This document shows positions 1-11,690 of a DNA stretch of 64,000 nt, piece after piece. The stretch lies in contig JAQFVV010013327.1 of NCBI GenBank assembly GCA_028023455.1, positions 62,001-126,000 on the forward strand, in the 5' to 3' direction. Origin of the DNA: Epiperipatus broadwayi. Taxonomy: Eukaryota; Onychophora; Udeonychophora; Euonychophora; Peripatidae. A model generated the notes under the pieces. The model ran no database searches, was not told the DNA's origin, and saw only the letters and a program-made list of their open reading frames with translations. The first letter of the stretch is position 1; every line of letters begins with the position of its first letter. The translations under genes and the position numbers were made by a program.

Positions 1-923
1 AGAATGAACTACAAAAACATTATGGCATAACTCATTTATTTTAATTAATTACATCACGATGCTTGCCTCTTTTCAAAAAAATCTTCACTCTGACTTAACA
101 ATGTTTGGGAGTACTATACTGAACCTTTAGTGAGGGAAAAAAATTTTATATTACTTTTTTACTACTATAATTTAACTGGATTTTAATACGCCAAATACGT
201 ATCGTATTATGACAAACGACACAAAAAAATTGAATATTTTTATCATTTAACTGTTTACTTCCGTTCACTCTGAGGGTGGAGATTCTTCATCGAGCACCAC
301 GAGGGCGTCCAAAAATATAATAACTGTACTGGTATAACCACCAGCTTACTCATACACAGTACCCGAGTTCAAACCCAGTCCACTTTAAGAATAAATTCCA
401 AACCCAACTGAATTCAAACCAAACCCATACCAACCGATATGACTTTATAAAGCAGGGTTATCCCTTCAGCTAGCTTAGAACATGACTAATTTACAGTTAA
501 TGATATATAGGTTTATTAGACTATAGATATTGAACGGTCATTCTGTAACGATATATTTAGTGAATACAGACAGAAATGGCTAAATAGACTTAGAGAGTAA
601 TAAAGGGAGACACAAAAATTTAATTAAATAAAGTTTAATAAGCAAAATATAAAGCATATAATATAGTGTTAAATAAGACAAATAGAAAGCACATGAATAT
701 AGTGTTATATAATAGAAATATACAGCATATAAATATAGTGTTATACAGTACGGTAAGACTTATAAATCCTCTTGTATTTGGCTACTAGTCTTTAGTGAAC
801 GTTTTATTTAATGAACAAACTATGCCAATAGCTGGGTAGTTAAATAATTGACAGGTGGTTAAGAGAATCAGAGTATTAGAGCATTGGAAAAAATATTTAT
901 CTAAAGATTTTTGTTTACTTATT
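1..923. other. AT-rich DNA without a recognised gene
   Basis: No reading frame, RNA gene or mobile element could be supported here. A faint tRNA-SINE-like phrase (cgagttcaaaccc) lies near 352-365, but no matching A box or cloverleaf is visible. At about 650-760 the phrase 'tatagtgttata' recurs with 'agcatat', a loose local repetition. Confidence 0.5.
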
Positions 924-1400
924 TTATTTGAATAGGCTCGAGCCGGAACGTAGACGAACAGTGGAGATGGTTTTATATAAATACGACGTGGAAAATAGAT
1001 GAACTGGTGGTGTTATATAAATACGACATGGAAAATATATGAACTGGTGGTTGCCTATATTCAAGAGCCCTACAGTAATCAATTGCGGTGCATTAACGGA
1101 ATACCGGGCGGCTTGTTCTTTGACAAGGCTTAATGCCCCCAAGTAGTTCCGGGACACGACAACCAGCCGGGGTCATTTCGAACCCCGGTGATCCAAGAGA
1201 TTACCGGGAAAGAAAAACTGCTTTCATTCCCCAATGGTAGAATGGCGAGACGTTGACTTCAGCGAAGGGAAGGCATTGCCACAGACGTGAAGGACGAATA
1301 CTTGAAGCGGATTTTTAAAAGAAATTATATAAAACCTGGAATCTATTAGTCTGTTTCTACGCCACAGGCTGAGATCCTTACCCCAATAAAACGTAGCGGA
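924..1400. other. GC-richer island with a 42-bp tandem duplication
   Basis: This segment is visibly less AT-rich than its surroundings. It contains a near-perfect tandem duplication of 42 bp (about 970-1011 and 1012-1052), each unit holding 'tatataaatacgac' and 'gatgaactggtgg'-type words. A 77-codon frame runs on the minus strand (924-1157), but it has no recognisable domain and may be chance. The segment could be a relic of a mobile-element terminus or a small exon; neither can be shown. Confidence 0.3.
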
Positions 1401-2964
1401 CTTAAACTGACGGTGACAACAATAATTAGTTAAATTTACTCTGAAACTCTAACCCTTCAGGTTAACAGGCGGTAGCGATAGTATCAAATTATGCAATGAA
1501 TTATTTCTCATATTATACATAACATTAATGAACACTTTGAAACTATTATATATATATTTAAGATTGAAACTTGGATTGTAATTTTATAACAACTGAACAT
1601 AGAATAATAAAGTGATTTAACATTTACTAACTCGGAATGTGAAAGAATATTTAATTCAGAACATGAAATTACTTTTAAATTAAATTGATCATTATTACAC
1701 ACTAGTTTACACAGATTTGGAAATATTACTATTGGCAATGTTTGTTTATGAAATAAGCAACATAAGAAAATATAAATGCATTCAGTTGACATATTATTAC
1801 TATTAATTACAATTTTATAAATGATTTCTAAAGACTAGAGCAGAGGGTTAAAAAGAAAAGAAAAGAAAATTTACTGACAGGTTAAATAATAGCATTATAA
1901 ATGATATAAAGACTTACATATGATTCACTTGATTAATAATATTAAGCACGGAAGAAAATTAAAGTTCATGTAACAAAGTTCTCTTTTTCTTCATCCAGCT
2001 TGGCTTGTAACGTAGGCGCGCATTTTTGAAAGTTATTTGTAAGGCATAGTAAATTTTGAGATTGGAAGTTGGAAATTCTGAAGTATATGAAACATGATCA
2101 AACAGCGGCACGAGGATCCATATTGGCAGGCAGAGACCAGCTCCTGGCAATTAGCCCATCAACATTGCGATTCACTGGTAAACTTCTTAATAAGATATTT
2201 GAATTATTATTAACTGCTGTGTTGTCTCGAGACTACCTCTCTCAAACACGACCAAAGTTAGAATGTCAGTTTTTTTTTAAAATAGCCACTGCTGACCTTT
2301 CCGACTTGTTTTTGTTTTAGGCTCCGCCTACTTTCTCTAGCCTCTAGCGATGCAGCTTGACCAATAATCAATTATCTGTTTTTAGCAATCTTTTAATTTA
2401 ATACGTTATTTTCAAATTGACATAGTAATTACATATAAAATTCCTTACTAATTTTGAATACAACTTAATTGCTTTGTACATTTGTGCAATTAGATTTTAA
2501 TTAAAACACTGATCAAAGGAATGTGATTTTTGATCAGTATTTTTAAACGACTTTATACAATTTTAAACTAAAATTTAAAACAAATACGCCCGCACTGAAA
2601 CTTTAAATTAAATGATATAAATTCGCAAACCACGCACACACAAATATTATTTCATGGTTTGCGACATTTATATACGGAAACTTTACATATTTATTTATAA
2701 ACTATAGAATATATAATTAATTTTTATTATAAATTAAAATAGACAAAATCTCACTGCGGGCGAACAGTAGTTTGAATTACCGTACATAAAAACACCTGAA
2801 ACGAAGATCGGTTCTCCGATCTGTCTGTTTCAATACATTCATAATGACTAATAATATAACAAAAAATATATAAAAGAAAATAAAAGTCACTTGTCTTTGC
2901 ATGTAAAAGTGAAGTTCACTGGCAGAGTTTCTTTTCCAGCCATGAGATATGAAGAACAAATTAT
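1401..2964. other. AT-rich DNA without a recognised gene
   Basis: I see nothing that can be named. Around 2,040-2,350 the composition is more balanced and short overlapping frames occur on both strands (1,959-2,150 minus; 2,069-2,320 plus), but neither has a motif, repeat or signal peptide. They are most simply chance frames. Confidence 0.5.
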
Positions 2965-4862
2965 TTCTATTATAAACATTTACAATTCAAACTTAACTTA
3001 GTAATCTCCAATGTTCTTAGCAAAAACTAATAGAGTTTACTTATATAGCACATACAATAATAAATATTAATAGTAATAGAAACATGGAAATACAGTTTCA
3101 GCTATCAATTGGTTTACTCTTTTATTCAATTTTAAACACTTCTATGGATATTTAATCCAATTATAACATATTTTTTTGCAGAAAATATTCACTTTCATAA
3201 TTTATAAATTAACATTCATATTATAAACTTTAATAAGTTTAAGTTACTGATAATTATCCACATGAAATGTATATTTCTTTAAACATTAATATTTTGTTTT
3301 TAATATATCCATGTATCGAAGAGAACAAAAATATGTAATATTAAAGTCCTTCAATTCAATTTAGGCATATATATTTGGTAAGTAGTAGCAATTAATTATT
3401 CTGGGTAAGTCATATCTTTATTTCTTTAATAAAACACATATTATTTTACAAGCATAAACACGATATAAAGTTAGCATTCTGTAATAACTTTAAATAGGAC
3501 ATAATAAATTACATGCATCCCTTTAATTTTAACTTCACTTTTGCAGAAGTAGAATATAAGTTGAATTGAGGGCTTAATGTACATTCTGTTCAATTGTTCT
3601 GCATAATTTTCCACAAATTAATATAAAATTCACACACTTTTGTTAAAAGATTAGAGAGTTCCTGCACCTTAACATTCTTCTTAATAATAACAAATACGAG
3701 TAAATAGAATTGCATAAATTTAATAGCATAAACAGACATTTTAGGATAAAAATAAATATAAGAGTGTTAATTTAAAAGTTTAAACTGAGCAAAGGGATCA
3801 AAATTGATATACCTTTTTCATATTTTAGCCAGACATTCTAGTTGAAGACTTTCTGGTAATTAGAATTCTCCCATGAGTTTTAAATTTTACTTTTGGAGGT
3901 TTAAAATTGACTTTACTTCTGGAAGAGATATATACTGGTCACAGGCAGAATGAACTAAGGCAATAATTATAATGAGCTTACAATAATGATAATGAGCAAT
4001 TTTTATTAGTGACTATCAGTTAAATAGAAATACCTTCATTCCATCAAAAGGTCATTTTCACCCTCCAATGGTCAACCCTACCCTTTGCAGTCAGGAGTTA
4101 ATTAAATATTCAAGAAATCTTTTCGTGAAAAAAAAAATCATTTTGACTTTCATAATTAAATCAAGTCAAATAAAACAAAAAAATAACTTTTTACAAACTT
4201 GAAACAAATGAATAATAATAATTACCTATTAAATAAAAATGGTTGATATTATTTAAATTGTCAAATAATTTATTAATCCAAATATCCATTAATCCCTTAA
4301 GAAAATATATTTTTTTGCAAAACAATGATAATTACTATAATTTACAGTTTATTGTGAATGTAATATTGTTTATTGTAATTAAAATATGGAAATGAAATGA
4401 AACATAACACAGACATACCTTCAAACACATATACTGCTACATGAATGTTAAATTATCTTGACTAAATATAATTGATATGGCTATGGGTTAGACCTATGTC
4501 ACTATACAATATCTGAACATGGATGAGTGTCAATGAATAAGAGATCAGAAAACCATTCATACAAACACCACCACTATCTTATGAATAGAAAAAACAACTT
4601 TGCATCAATCTAACTATCAGAGCAGCAACACTTTCTGTAATAATCCACACCCCTTCCTTGCATAATAATAACAATCAATGTCTTTAAAATTGCTAACCAA
4701 AATGCACAGGTGACCTACATATACATTTTTGGCCCAGTAATAGAAAAAAATTAAAATTTTAAGGTTATTTAATTTTTTTAGTACAATGCAGTTATTCACT
4801 ACTGATACAATATATTTTAACTACTTGTGCCCATTCAAAAGGTTACAATATATATGTTGATA
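2965..4862 (-). repeat. Dispersed repeat, copy 1 (inverted relative to 29.5-31.4 kb)
   Basis: About 1.9 kb that aligns by eye, in reverse complement, with 29,517-31,385. Shared stretches include the start (gcccattcaaaaggttac here; gtaaccttctgaatgggc there), the block with 'cataataataacaatc' and 'gcacaggtga', the 'gtaagtagtagcaattaat' block near 3,380-3,410, and the 'gaaactgtatttcc'-like block near 3,080. Divergence is substantial, with many indels. No intact reading frame is shared, so this is probably the untranslated or decayed part of a retroelement. Its high-coordinate end abuts the hammerhead-like inverted repeat at 4,880, so it may be the body of a Penelope-like element. Confidence 0.75.
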
Positions 4863-4926
4863 TGAAGATTTTCACAGGTTGCATATGTGGGTTCATCCAT
4901 GTTAAAAAATTTTAAATATTGATATA

Positions 4927-4966
4927 CCGACATTTCAACTTGGTCACACAAGTCACCCACTTGGTG
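4927..4966 (-). ncRNA. Hammerhead-ribozyme-like motif in left arm
   Basis: On the minus strand the order is GGTGA, a stem CTTG...CAAG around a 6-nt loop, then TTGAAATGTC. This parallels the hammerhead core CUGANGA - stem II - GAAA. Hammerhead motifs are known from terminal repeats of Penelope-like elements. The CUGANGA part is imperfect here, so catalytic activity is doubtful. The mate in the right arm (5,521-5,556) is closer to consensus. Confidence 0.4.
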
Positions 4967-5520
4967 ATAAAATGTAGAAAGATGGTTATAGATGTGCTAC
5001 AATCACTGATTTGAAAAAAAAAAATTTAAAGTTCCACCAATAGCAAAAAAAGTTAAATTAATATTTTTTAAAATAACAGTCTTTCCACAAAGGAGGAAGT
5101 TTGCTTGGATCATCTCACTTATTGATACAATCTTACCTTTTACATATCTCAATGGCTTATCTAATTTTGCCCTGGAATAGAATATTATGATCCTCATACT
5201 AGAAAAATAACTTTTATGACTTGAATCCATAGTACGGAGTGAGAGTAATGATGATGATGAATGTTGTTTAACTGCATTAGCATGCTCATCTCTCCTAACA
5301 ATGATGTGATGATTAATCATACATATGTAAGAAGTTTTACAATTTAAAGGTCAGATTGTATCAATAAGCGAGATGATAATGCCAAATTCCTCCTATTTGG
5401 TAATATTTTTTTAAAAAAAAATTCTTAATTTAACATTTTTGCTTACTGGCAGAACTTTAACATTTTTTTTCAAATCAGTGATTGTAGTGCCTTTACAACC
5501 ATCTTTCTACTTTTATCACC

Positions 5521-5556
5521 CAGTGGATGACTTGTGTGACCAAGTTGAAATGTCAG
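5521..5556 (+). ncRNA. Hammerhead-ribozyme-like motif in right arm
   Basis: The sequence reads GTGGATGA, then stem CTTG-tgtgac-CAAG, then TTGAAATGTC. It differs little from CUGAUGA - stem II - GAAA. The stem II pairing is preserved in both arms of the inverted repeat, which argues that the fold has mattered. Stems I and III and the cleavage site were not resolved by eye. Confidence 0.4.
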
Positions 5557-5629
5557 TATATCAATATTCAAAAAATTTTAACATGGATGAACCTACAAAA
5601 TATATCTTAAATACATATATTCACTAGAG

Positions 5630-7370
5630 GGAACTTACCACTAGCTCCATTCAAGCTTTAAGTTATAAATGCTGAAAGAGAAAGTATTCAAAATCTCTAT
5701 CAGAATGTCTCTATCCCCAGAACCATTGTTTTCCAGCTTATGGCTATTATCAGTAGGGAGCTATGACTTCAAACACTAGATCCAAAATACTAACTCAGGG
5801 GTCACCACATATCTTATACATTACTGTCAATTTGAAAACCTGAATTTTTCAGGCACGTAAATGTCTTCAAATCCAGCCTTACAAACCAGATAGTTATATG
5901 GGTCTGAACTCAGTTCAATTTCATAATATATTAATAGGCAAAATTCTTCAAGGGTACACTTAGAATAATTAATAAAACAAGGCACAAAAAATTGTCTAAC
6001 TTTATTTAATAATTAATAAAACAAGGCACAAATAATTGTCTAACTTTATTTTAAGCTTGTATTAATCTATCCACTATATGGAGCTTACCAGCTCCATTCA
6101 AGCTTCAATTGATAAGTGCAGAAAGAGAAAAAATTCAAAATCTTTATCAGAATGTCCTTATCCCAAGACAAATTGGTTTCAACCTTATGGCTCTTGGAGG
6201 TCTAGGACTCCAGACACTATATCTAAAGTACTATCTCAAAAGTCAGCACATATCTAATACATTACTATCATTTTGAAAACCTGAATTTTTCATACACATA
6301 AATGTCTTCAAATCCACCCTTAACCAGAAATGGACTTCAAAATCTCTATTGCAATGTCCTTATTCTCTGACAAATTGTTTTCAAGCTTATAGCTTTTTTC
6401 AGAGAAGAGCTAGGACTCCAGGTAGTAGATCTAAAATAGGAACTCAAAAGGCAGCACTTATATAAAATACATTACTATCAATGTAAAAACTTGAATTTTT
6501 CAAACCTGAATTTTTCACACACTTAATGTTTTCAAATCTAGCCTTACAAACCAGACTGCAAAAGTTTTCAAACATACACTTATAATAAGAATTCAAAATC
6601 TTTATTGAAATTTCCCTATCTTCAGATCAATTGATTTTGAGATTATGGCTCACCTGAGTGGAGAGCCAGGACTCCAGAAACTAGATGCAAATCCAACTCA
6701 AACGTCAGCACTTATCTAATAAGTGGCTACCATTTTGAAAACCTGAATTGTTCAGACAAGAAAATGTCTTCAAATCCAGTCTTATATATTATATAGCTAT
6801 AATTGATCTGGAGATAGAGTCTTACTGATAGAAATTTTGAATTCTTTCTCTTAAGGCACTAATAAATAAAGCATGAAAATAGCTATTTGTAAGCTCCCTC
6901 TGGTGAACATTTAAATACAAGGTTACAAACAAGTTATGAAATTTATGATTTGTTTTATTAATTATTATAAGTCAATCCTTGAAGGCTTTTGTGATGCTGT
7001 ACTGACGAGGCTACTACTATATGGTGAAATTGAGCTGAATTCAGACCCATATAGCTATCTCATGTGTAAGGCTGGATTTGAAGACATTTACATGTCTGAA
7101 AACGTTAGGCTTTCAAATTGATAGTAACATATTAATTAGATAAGTGCTGACTTTTGAGTTGGTATTTTAGATCCAGCATTTGGAGTCCTAGCTCGGTAGT
7201 GATGTGAGCCATAAGCTCAAAAACAACTGGTCAGGGGATAGGGACATTCTGATAGAGATTTTGATTTTTTTCTTTTTCAAAACATATAAATTAAACCTTG
7301 AGTGCCACTAATGGTAAACTCTTTCTAGTGAACATTTTAATACAAGCATAAAAGCAAGTTTCACAATTTA
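5630..7370. repeat. Tandem and inverted repeat cluster, ~250-400 bp units
   Basis: A unit containing 'tcaaaatctttatcagaatg', 'gagctaggactccag', 'ctcaaaagtcagcac', 'ttgaaaacctgaatttttc' and 'aatgtcttcaaatccag' recurs at about 5,690-5,890, 6,130-6,330, 6,340-6,560 and 6,590-6,790. At about 7,040-7,330 it appears in reverse complement ('ctggatttgaagacatt', 'gtgctgacttttgagttgg', 'gacattctgatagagattt'). A 53-bp block with 'aattaataaaacaaggcac' is also duplicated at 5,965-6,057. Units diverge by roughly 10-25 percent by eye. No protein is conserved between units; the frame at 6,936-7,121 is one unit read through. This looks like a decayed satellite or a cluster of short interspersed elements. Confidence 0.75.
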
Positions 7371-7418
7371 TGTCTTATATATATATATATATATAAGACA
7401 TAAATTGTTAAATTTATT

Positions 7419-7458
<40 letters not shown>

Positions 7459-7469
7459 AATAAATTTAA
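7363..7469. repeat. Two adjacent TA-centred perfect hairpins
   Basis: First hairpin: arm acaatttatgtctta (7,363-7,377), TA tract, arm taagacataaattgt (to 7,408). Second: arm ttaaatttattgttta, TA tract, arm taaacaataaatttaa (to about 7,469). The outer arm of the second hairpin is the 3' end of PLE copy A, so the hairpin is built from element sequence. DNA here could extrude as cruciforms, and assembly artefacts at such loci are common. Confidence 0.85.
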
Positions 7470-7671
7470 CAGTTTACAAACTATTATACCCAATCCTTAA
7501 ATCCTCAGAAGTATTTTAGGTTATTTTTTTAAACCTGCCTCAACTGCCATTAAATTAAAAACAAAGTGGAAGCAAACATCATCAATTCAAATCCTATGAA
7601 TCTCATATTTTAATGTTAGGAGCTTGCCTATTTATTAACTGCTTTTTATTTCTAGTTATAAAAATTACCTC

Positions 7672-8007
7672 TTAAATTTTTCTTTTATTATTGTTTCTTT
7701 CTTCATGAAGAATTTTCACATTTTCAAAATCAAATTTAAATTTATATTTACATGTTTTTTCATGATCAAAGAAAACTGAAGGAGACATTAAATCATCATT
7801 ATTTTTACTTTTTACATGCATATATAACAATTCATGGTTCCTCAATCTCTTCTCAATACTGCACCTAGATTCACCTATATATGATAGCATACAATCACAA
7901 AAAAATTGATATATGACATTACTTTTCTGCTTGACAGGTATGACATCCTTAGAATTATTGACTAATTTATTCATATTGCTTGAAACGTAGAATGAAACAT
8001 TAACCAT
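7672..8007 (-). pseudogene. GIY-YIG endonuclease domain of PLE copy A
   Basis: The frame holds 'NVIYQFFCDCMLSYIGESRC', which is the GIY-YIG signature (xIY...YIG) followed by the R residue of the family, then 'SPSVFFDHEKTCKYKFKFD' and 'NVKILHEERNNNKRK'. In PLEs this domain makes the nick that primes target-primed reverse transcription. The frame ends early: a lysine codon that is AAA in copy B is TAA here, and about 23 further codons up to a TGA stay readable in the same frame downstream. There is no own start codon; it is the C-terminus of a polyprotein. Confidence 0.85.
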
Positions 8008-8008
8008 G

Positions 8009-8034
8009 TGTATATATATATATATATATATATA
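8009..8034. repeat. TA microsatellite inside PLE copy A
   Basis: A pure (TA)n tract lies between the RT and endonuclease parts of copy A, where the protein has a variable linker. It is either expansion of an AT-rich linker or an insertion point. Confidence 0.9.
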
Positions 8035-8160
8035 TCCTTAAAAAATTAAAAAATGTCACTTGTAGATTTGAAATAAATGGAATAGATATCTATTGTTTAC
8101 TATTAATCTTCATTTCTTTTAAATCATTAAATCTTTTTTTTAATTGACATAAAGAATTAT

Positions 8161-8525
8161 TTATTTGTTCCATTTTATAACCAACATCAAGCAATTGGCA
8201 AATATCTGAATATTTTGGTAATGACATAATTTTTCATTCTGAAACAGAAAAGATCTACAACTTGCAATCTTATGCATCATTGGTATTTTTGATTTACAAT
8301 TTATATATCTTCTTTTTTGCAATGGCTTAATTATTAATTTATAATTTAATGTACTGTTATCTCTTGTAATAATTAAATCTAAATATTTAATATTTTTGTT
8401 TTGTTCCTTTTCAATAGTCCATTTCAAGCCATTCAATTTATTTAATTCCTGTACAAGCAAATTTATAGTACTAATATTTATACAAACAAAAACATCATCC
8501 ACATATTTTTGTAAATTTTAATATC
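8161..8525 (-). pseudogene. Reverse transcriptase C-terminal fragment of PLE copy A
   Basis: On the minus strand the frame begins at the RT catalytic box YVDDVFVCI, with both aspartates kept. It continues through 'LNGLKWTIEKEQNKNIKYLD' (the family's 'hpnikFTxExexn..ipfLD' region) and 'KIPMMHKIASCRSFLFQNEK' (thumb region preceding the endonuclease linker). Upstream of YVDD the frame is lost by indels. This is the typical PLE order RT - linker - GIY-YIG, and it pairs with the domain at 7,672-8,007. Confidence 0.85.
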
Positions 8526-8560
8526 TCCAAAAGTACACATATTTAAAATACTACTCCCAT

Positions 8561-11460
8561 ATTGAAGCAGTAAATCTTAGCTTAAGATTGTGCTTCATGT
8601 TTCTACCTACTAATGCATATTCAAACCCCTATATCCCATCCTGCTCCTTTTTGTTGTATATATATTTCATGTATATATTTGAGATACATGCCTAAATTAT
8701 AAAATTTAATGTTTCAATAACATGTTTTAAAATTATTATTAATTCTTTTTATTAAAGTATTATAGATGCAGCGCAAATATACACATAGGAGCAAAACTTA
8801 CTAACAAAATATTGATGTTTTTAAATATTTATTATATGTCATTTTTAGCTTTTTCTTTTTAAATTGCTTGTTTTTCTATTAAACTATATATATTTTTTAT
8901 AAAATCTGATATGCAAGATGTGACTGTTAATTGTCCAAAAATAATTAAGTGTTGGAAGCACTATTGTTTTAATCTGGGGTAGGTATTTTTTTAATTAAAG
9001 TTTTACTTAAAAGGGGATTAAGATTAGAGATACTTTTGTTAAAAAAACATGTTGTCAAATCTATTTCTACTCTGGAAATAGATTTGAATTTAGTTTTGGA
9101 TGTTATCTTACAATTGCATCTTCAAAAACAACTGATAAGAGAAAAAGTATAAAATGACTGAATTTTGAATCAGAGAAGGGATTAGCTATTATTGAGAGAA
9201 CTTATGGTAAAGATATTATATGTCGTTTGAAACTTAAATAATATAGCCGTAAATCCATCACTTCTCTGCCCGGTTGGGTCATCATCTTCAGCGGCCATCT
9301 CATTCTGCTGTCCAAGAGGAAGTAAAAGCCCGACCTAAGAACTTTAATGCTACTAGAAGCTTGCAGTTATTTAAGAACTTTCATTTCAATTTCCATGCAC
9401 AGGCAATATTTTAAATCGGACTCTGAAAATTGCAAGGTAACTTTTATGCTACTATTTGAAAATGAATCTAGCCTCACTAATCTCAAATCCTGCTATCAAT
9501 ATTCTAACGTATTGTTCAATTTTCTATCTTTTACATTAATATATATATATAATAACATGTAATTTGCTCAAATAATTTATATAAATTTAATTCTCTCTCA
9601 TATGCTCTTAACCTTGGTGGGGTCATTTATTTATTATTTGATTTTATAATATTAATAATTTTATATATATGCTTTTCTAATTAATATGCCAATCTTAAAC
9701 AATCTGATGAGTTGAATTTCTAAAATCTTTTTTTTTTGTCATTTTAAATAAACCTTCATGAAGCAAGTTATTAACGTCCTTTAATAAATAAATATATATA
9801 TATATATATAATGCATTCATTGTAAATTAATACGTTCACCAGATTGTTTTATGAATCAACATTTTAGGTTCGTTTTTAATATAAAAAATGATTTGTTTAA
9901 ACTCTGAAAATCCAGAACTCAAGCTAATTAACGCTCTGAAACATTGATTTTATAATTATTTATTAAATTCTAAAAAGGTGACTTAACTGCTAGTTATATT
10001 TTTTATATACTCTTAAAATATATGCTATGTATTCTAGTTAGTGTAAAATCCACGAAGGTGGAATTGAATTGTTTTAAATAGTGGGAAAGGGAAGGGGGGT
10101 GAATCTTAATGTCTCTTTTACTTAATCAAATCTTAACGTATATTTTATTAATTTGAAATCTAAATCTTAATGTTTCTTTTGCTATGTAAAATCTTAACGT
10201 ATATTTTATTAAATGAAATATTCCCTCTCTATATATATTATAATTGCAGGGCATATTATAGAAAACAAAACAAGGGTCATTTATTTTAAAGCTGTAAAAT
10301 TTATTCAATGTTGTTAGAGACATTTATCATTCATACTGAGTTCCTGACATATAGCCGATCTTCGTGATTATATATATATATGCTTCTTAATCTGGGGGTT
10401 ACGATGAGTTCGAACCCATAGATTTCTTCTTGTTCCATAGATAGTTGAGCTATCTGGAACCACATTTATTCTGTATCAAATGCCTCTGGTAGTGATCCTG
10501 TAAGTTTGGCACACGCTATGCATGTACACTTCATAGATAAAAGGCCTCTCACATCAGTTATACCAGCAAAAGTCTGGGCCACGCCATGCCTATCCACTTT
10601 TCTCTAAGCACTACCCAAGAAGGGGGTATGCGATTTCGTTTTTCATCGAGAAGCATTAACTTTTCCTCTTGGTTATTTTTAGGCTATTATGTCAGCACTG
10701 CAAACTTCTTCATATTTATTATTCCTTTTGCTTCATGACCCAGTTTTAATGCTCTAATATTAAAATTAAGCTTTGCTTAAAAGATATATATATAAATGCC
10801 AATTACTTCTATTTTATTAATTAAGTTTATTTCAATCATATGCAATCTTACCGTCGTATAATATATATATATATATTTTAAGTGTATCTATATGCTTTGG
10901 GGAAAATAAAGCATTCGTCTTATTATTGTTTAAATAATTTTTCAATAAATATTTTTGTCATAGTTCAAATATAATCTTTTAACTGTCTTTTGTTTATTTT
11001 CACAACCTCAATGGCGTGAAAATAATTCATATCATATGTATAATGAATTTCAGAATGCTCCCTTAAATCATATGTTAGTCACCACGTTTCAGAACCGTAA
11101 ATCAAAGCGTTAATGACAGTATTATGTAATTCTTTCTAATATTCGATTGGCATTTTAATGTTGGACCCACCAAAGATGTATGTTTATTTGTAATATATTA
11201 TTTAGCTAAGAAGGATCATATGAGAACTAATAGCGTGAATGACACTATGCAACCACTTTCTCATTCACGCACACACTAATGTATATAATTAATTTATAAA
11301 TGTATAATAATTTGTCAGTATATTAAACTATATTTTATTGTCTAACTTATTTGAGTAGTTCGCATTCCTTTTCCTCCACTTCCACATATTACAGCCTTGC
11401 TTATATATATATTTTAATATAGTAATAGTTAATAGATGTCTTATTGTCTTCTCAGCTTTG
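8561..11460. other. AT-rich DNA without a recognised gene
   Basis: No gene is supported. A short GC-richer patch (about 9,245-9,340) and a second one (10,370-10,640, with 'gagttcgaaccc') could be fragments of tRNA-derived SINEs, but no complete promoter boxes are visible. Small TA tracts occur near 9,789-9,810 and 10,858-10,877. Confidence 0.5.
11233..11270. repeat. Short inverted repeat gcgtgaatga/tcattcacgc
   Basis: Two perfect 10-bp arms separated by 18 bp. It stands out because its GC content exceeds the surroundings. No function can be assigned. Confidence 0.6.
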
Positions 11461-11690
11461 CTAATCGGCCGGATTAAGATTAATTCTCATGGGCCATCAC
11501 TATTATGTTATCCATTAGGTGTTTGATCTGGGGCTTAGAGAGTGGGTTTGAATTCAGGCTGGTCCCTGACCTAAATCTTGGGCTTGACTGGGTTTGAAGT
11601 ACATTTTGTGAGTTCCAGTTCATGTTAGATGGATAAACATATTTTGACCAGCACAATATGAACATAAAACAAAATTGCAACCTTGAGCAC
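11461..11690. other. GC-richer segment, possibly a decayed SINE
   Basis: Contains 'gggtttgaattcaggctgg' and 'gactgggtttgaag', which in reverse complement loosely match 'gttcaaacccagtc' near 360-385 and 'gaattcaaaccaaaccc' near 410. These may be two members of one old short repeat family. No internal Pol III promoter could be demonstrated. Confidence 0.25.

Larger units (their letters stand above)
4880..5610. repeat. Long inverted repeat of PLE-terminus-like sequence
   Basis: The left arm (about 4,880-5,060) is the reverse complement of the right arm (about 5,435-5,610), with scattered mismatches. Both arms contain the words 'aaatcagtgattgtag', 'aaccatctttctac', 'gacttgtgtgaccaagttg' and 'taacatggatgaacc'. 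The roughly 370-bp spacer holds a minus-strand frame (5,003-5,320) whose central part, with 'SLRTMDSSHKSYFSSMRI', faintly resembles the C-terminal region of GIY-YIG endonucleases of retroelements; this is weak. The simplest reading is two retroelement 3' ends in opposite orientation, or one element with inverted terminal duplication. Confidence 0.75.
7425..8560 (-). mobile_element. Penelope-like element, copy A, truncated
   Basis: In the minus direction this holds the end of a reverse transcriptase (8,161-8,525), a linker interrupted by a TA microsatellite (8,009-8,034), a GIY-YIG endonuclease (7,672-8,007), and a 3' untranslated region that stops in the TA hairpin at 7,425. The 3' part from about 7,430 to 7,750 aligns in reverse complement with copy B at 12,003-12,330. 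The 5' half of the RT is missing beyond 8,560. The element is dead. Confidence 0.85.

Noticed and set aside
1165-1200. tRNA-like T-arm (cgaaccccgg palindrome)
   Set aside because: The loop length does not fit a T-loop and no acceptor, D or anticodon stem can be drawn.
2100-2125. ggcacgagg word, like a cDNA-library adaptor
   Set aside because: A nine-base match in natural flanking sequence with no vector around it; chance.
10400-10450. B-box-like gagttcgaaccc, possible tRNA or SINE
   Set aside because: No A box at proper distance and no cloverleaf; at most an old SINE relic.
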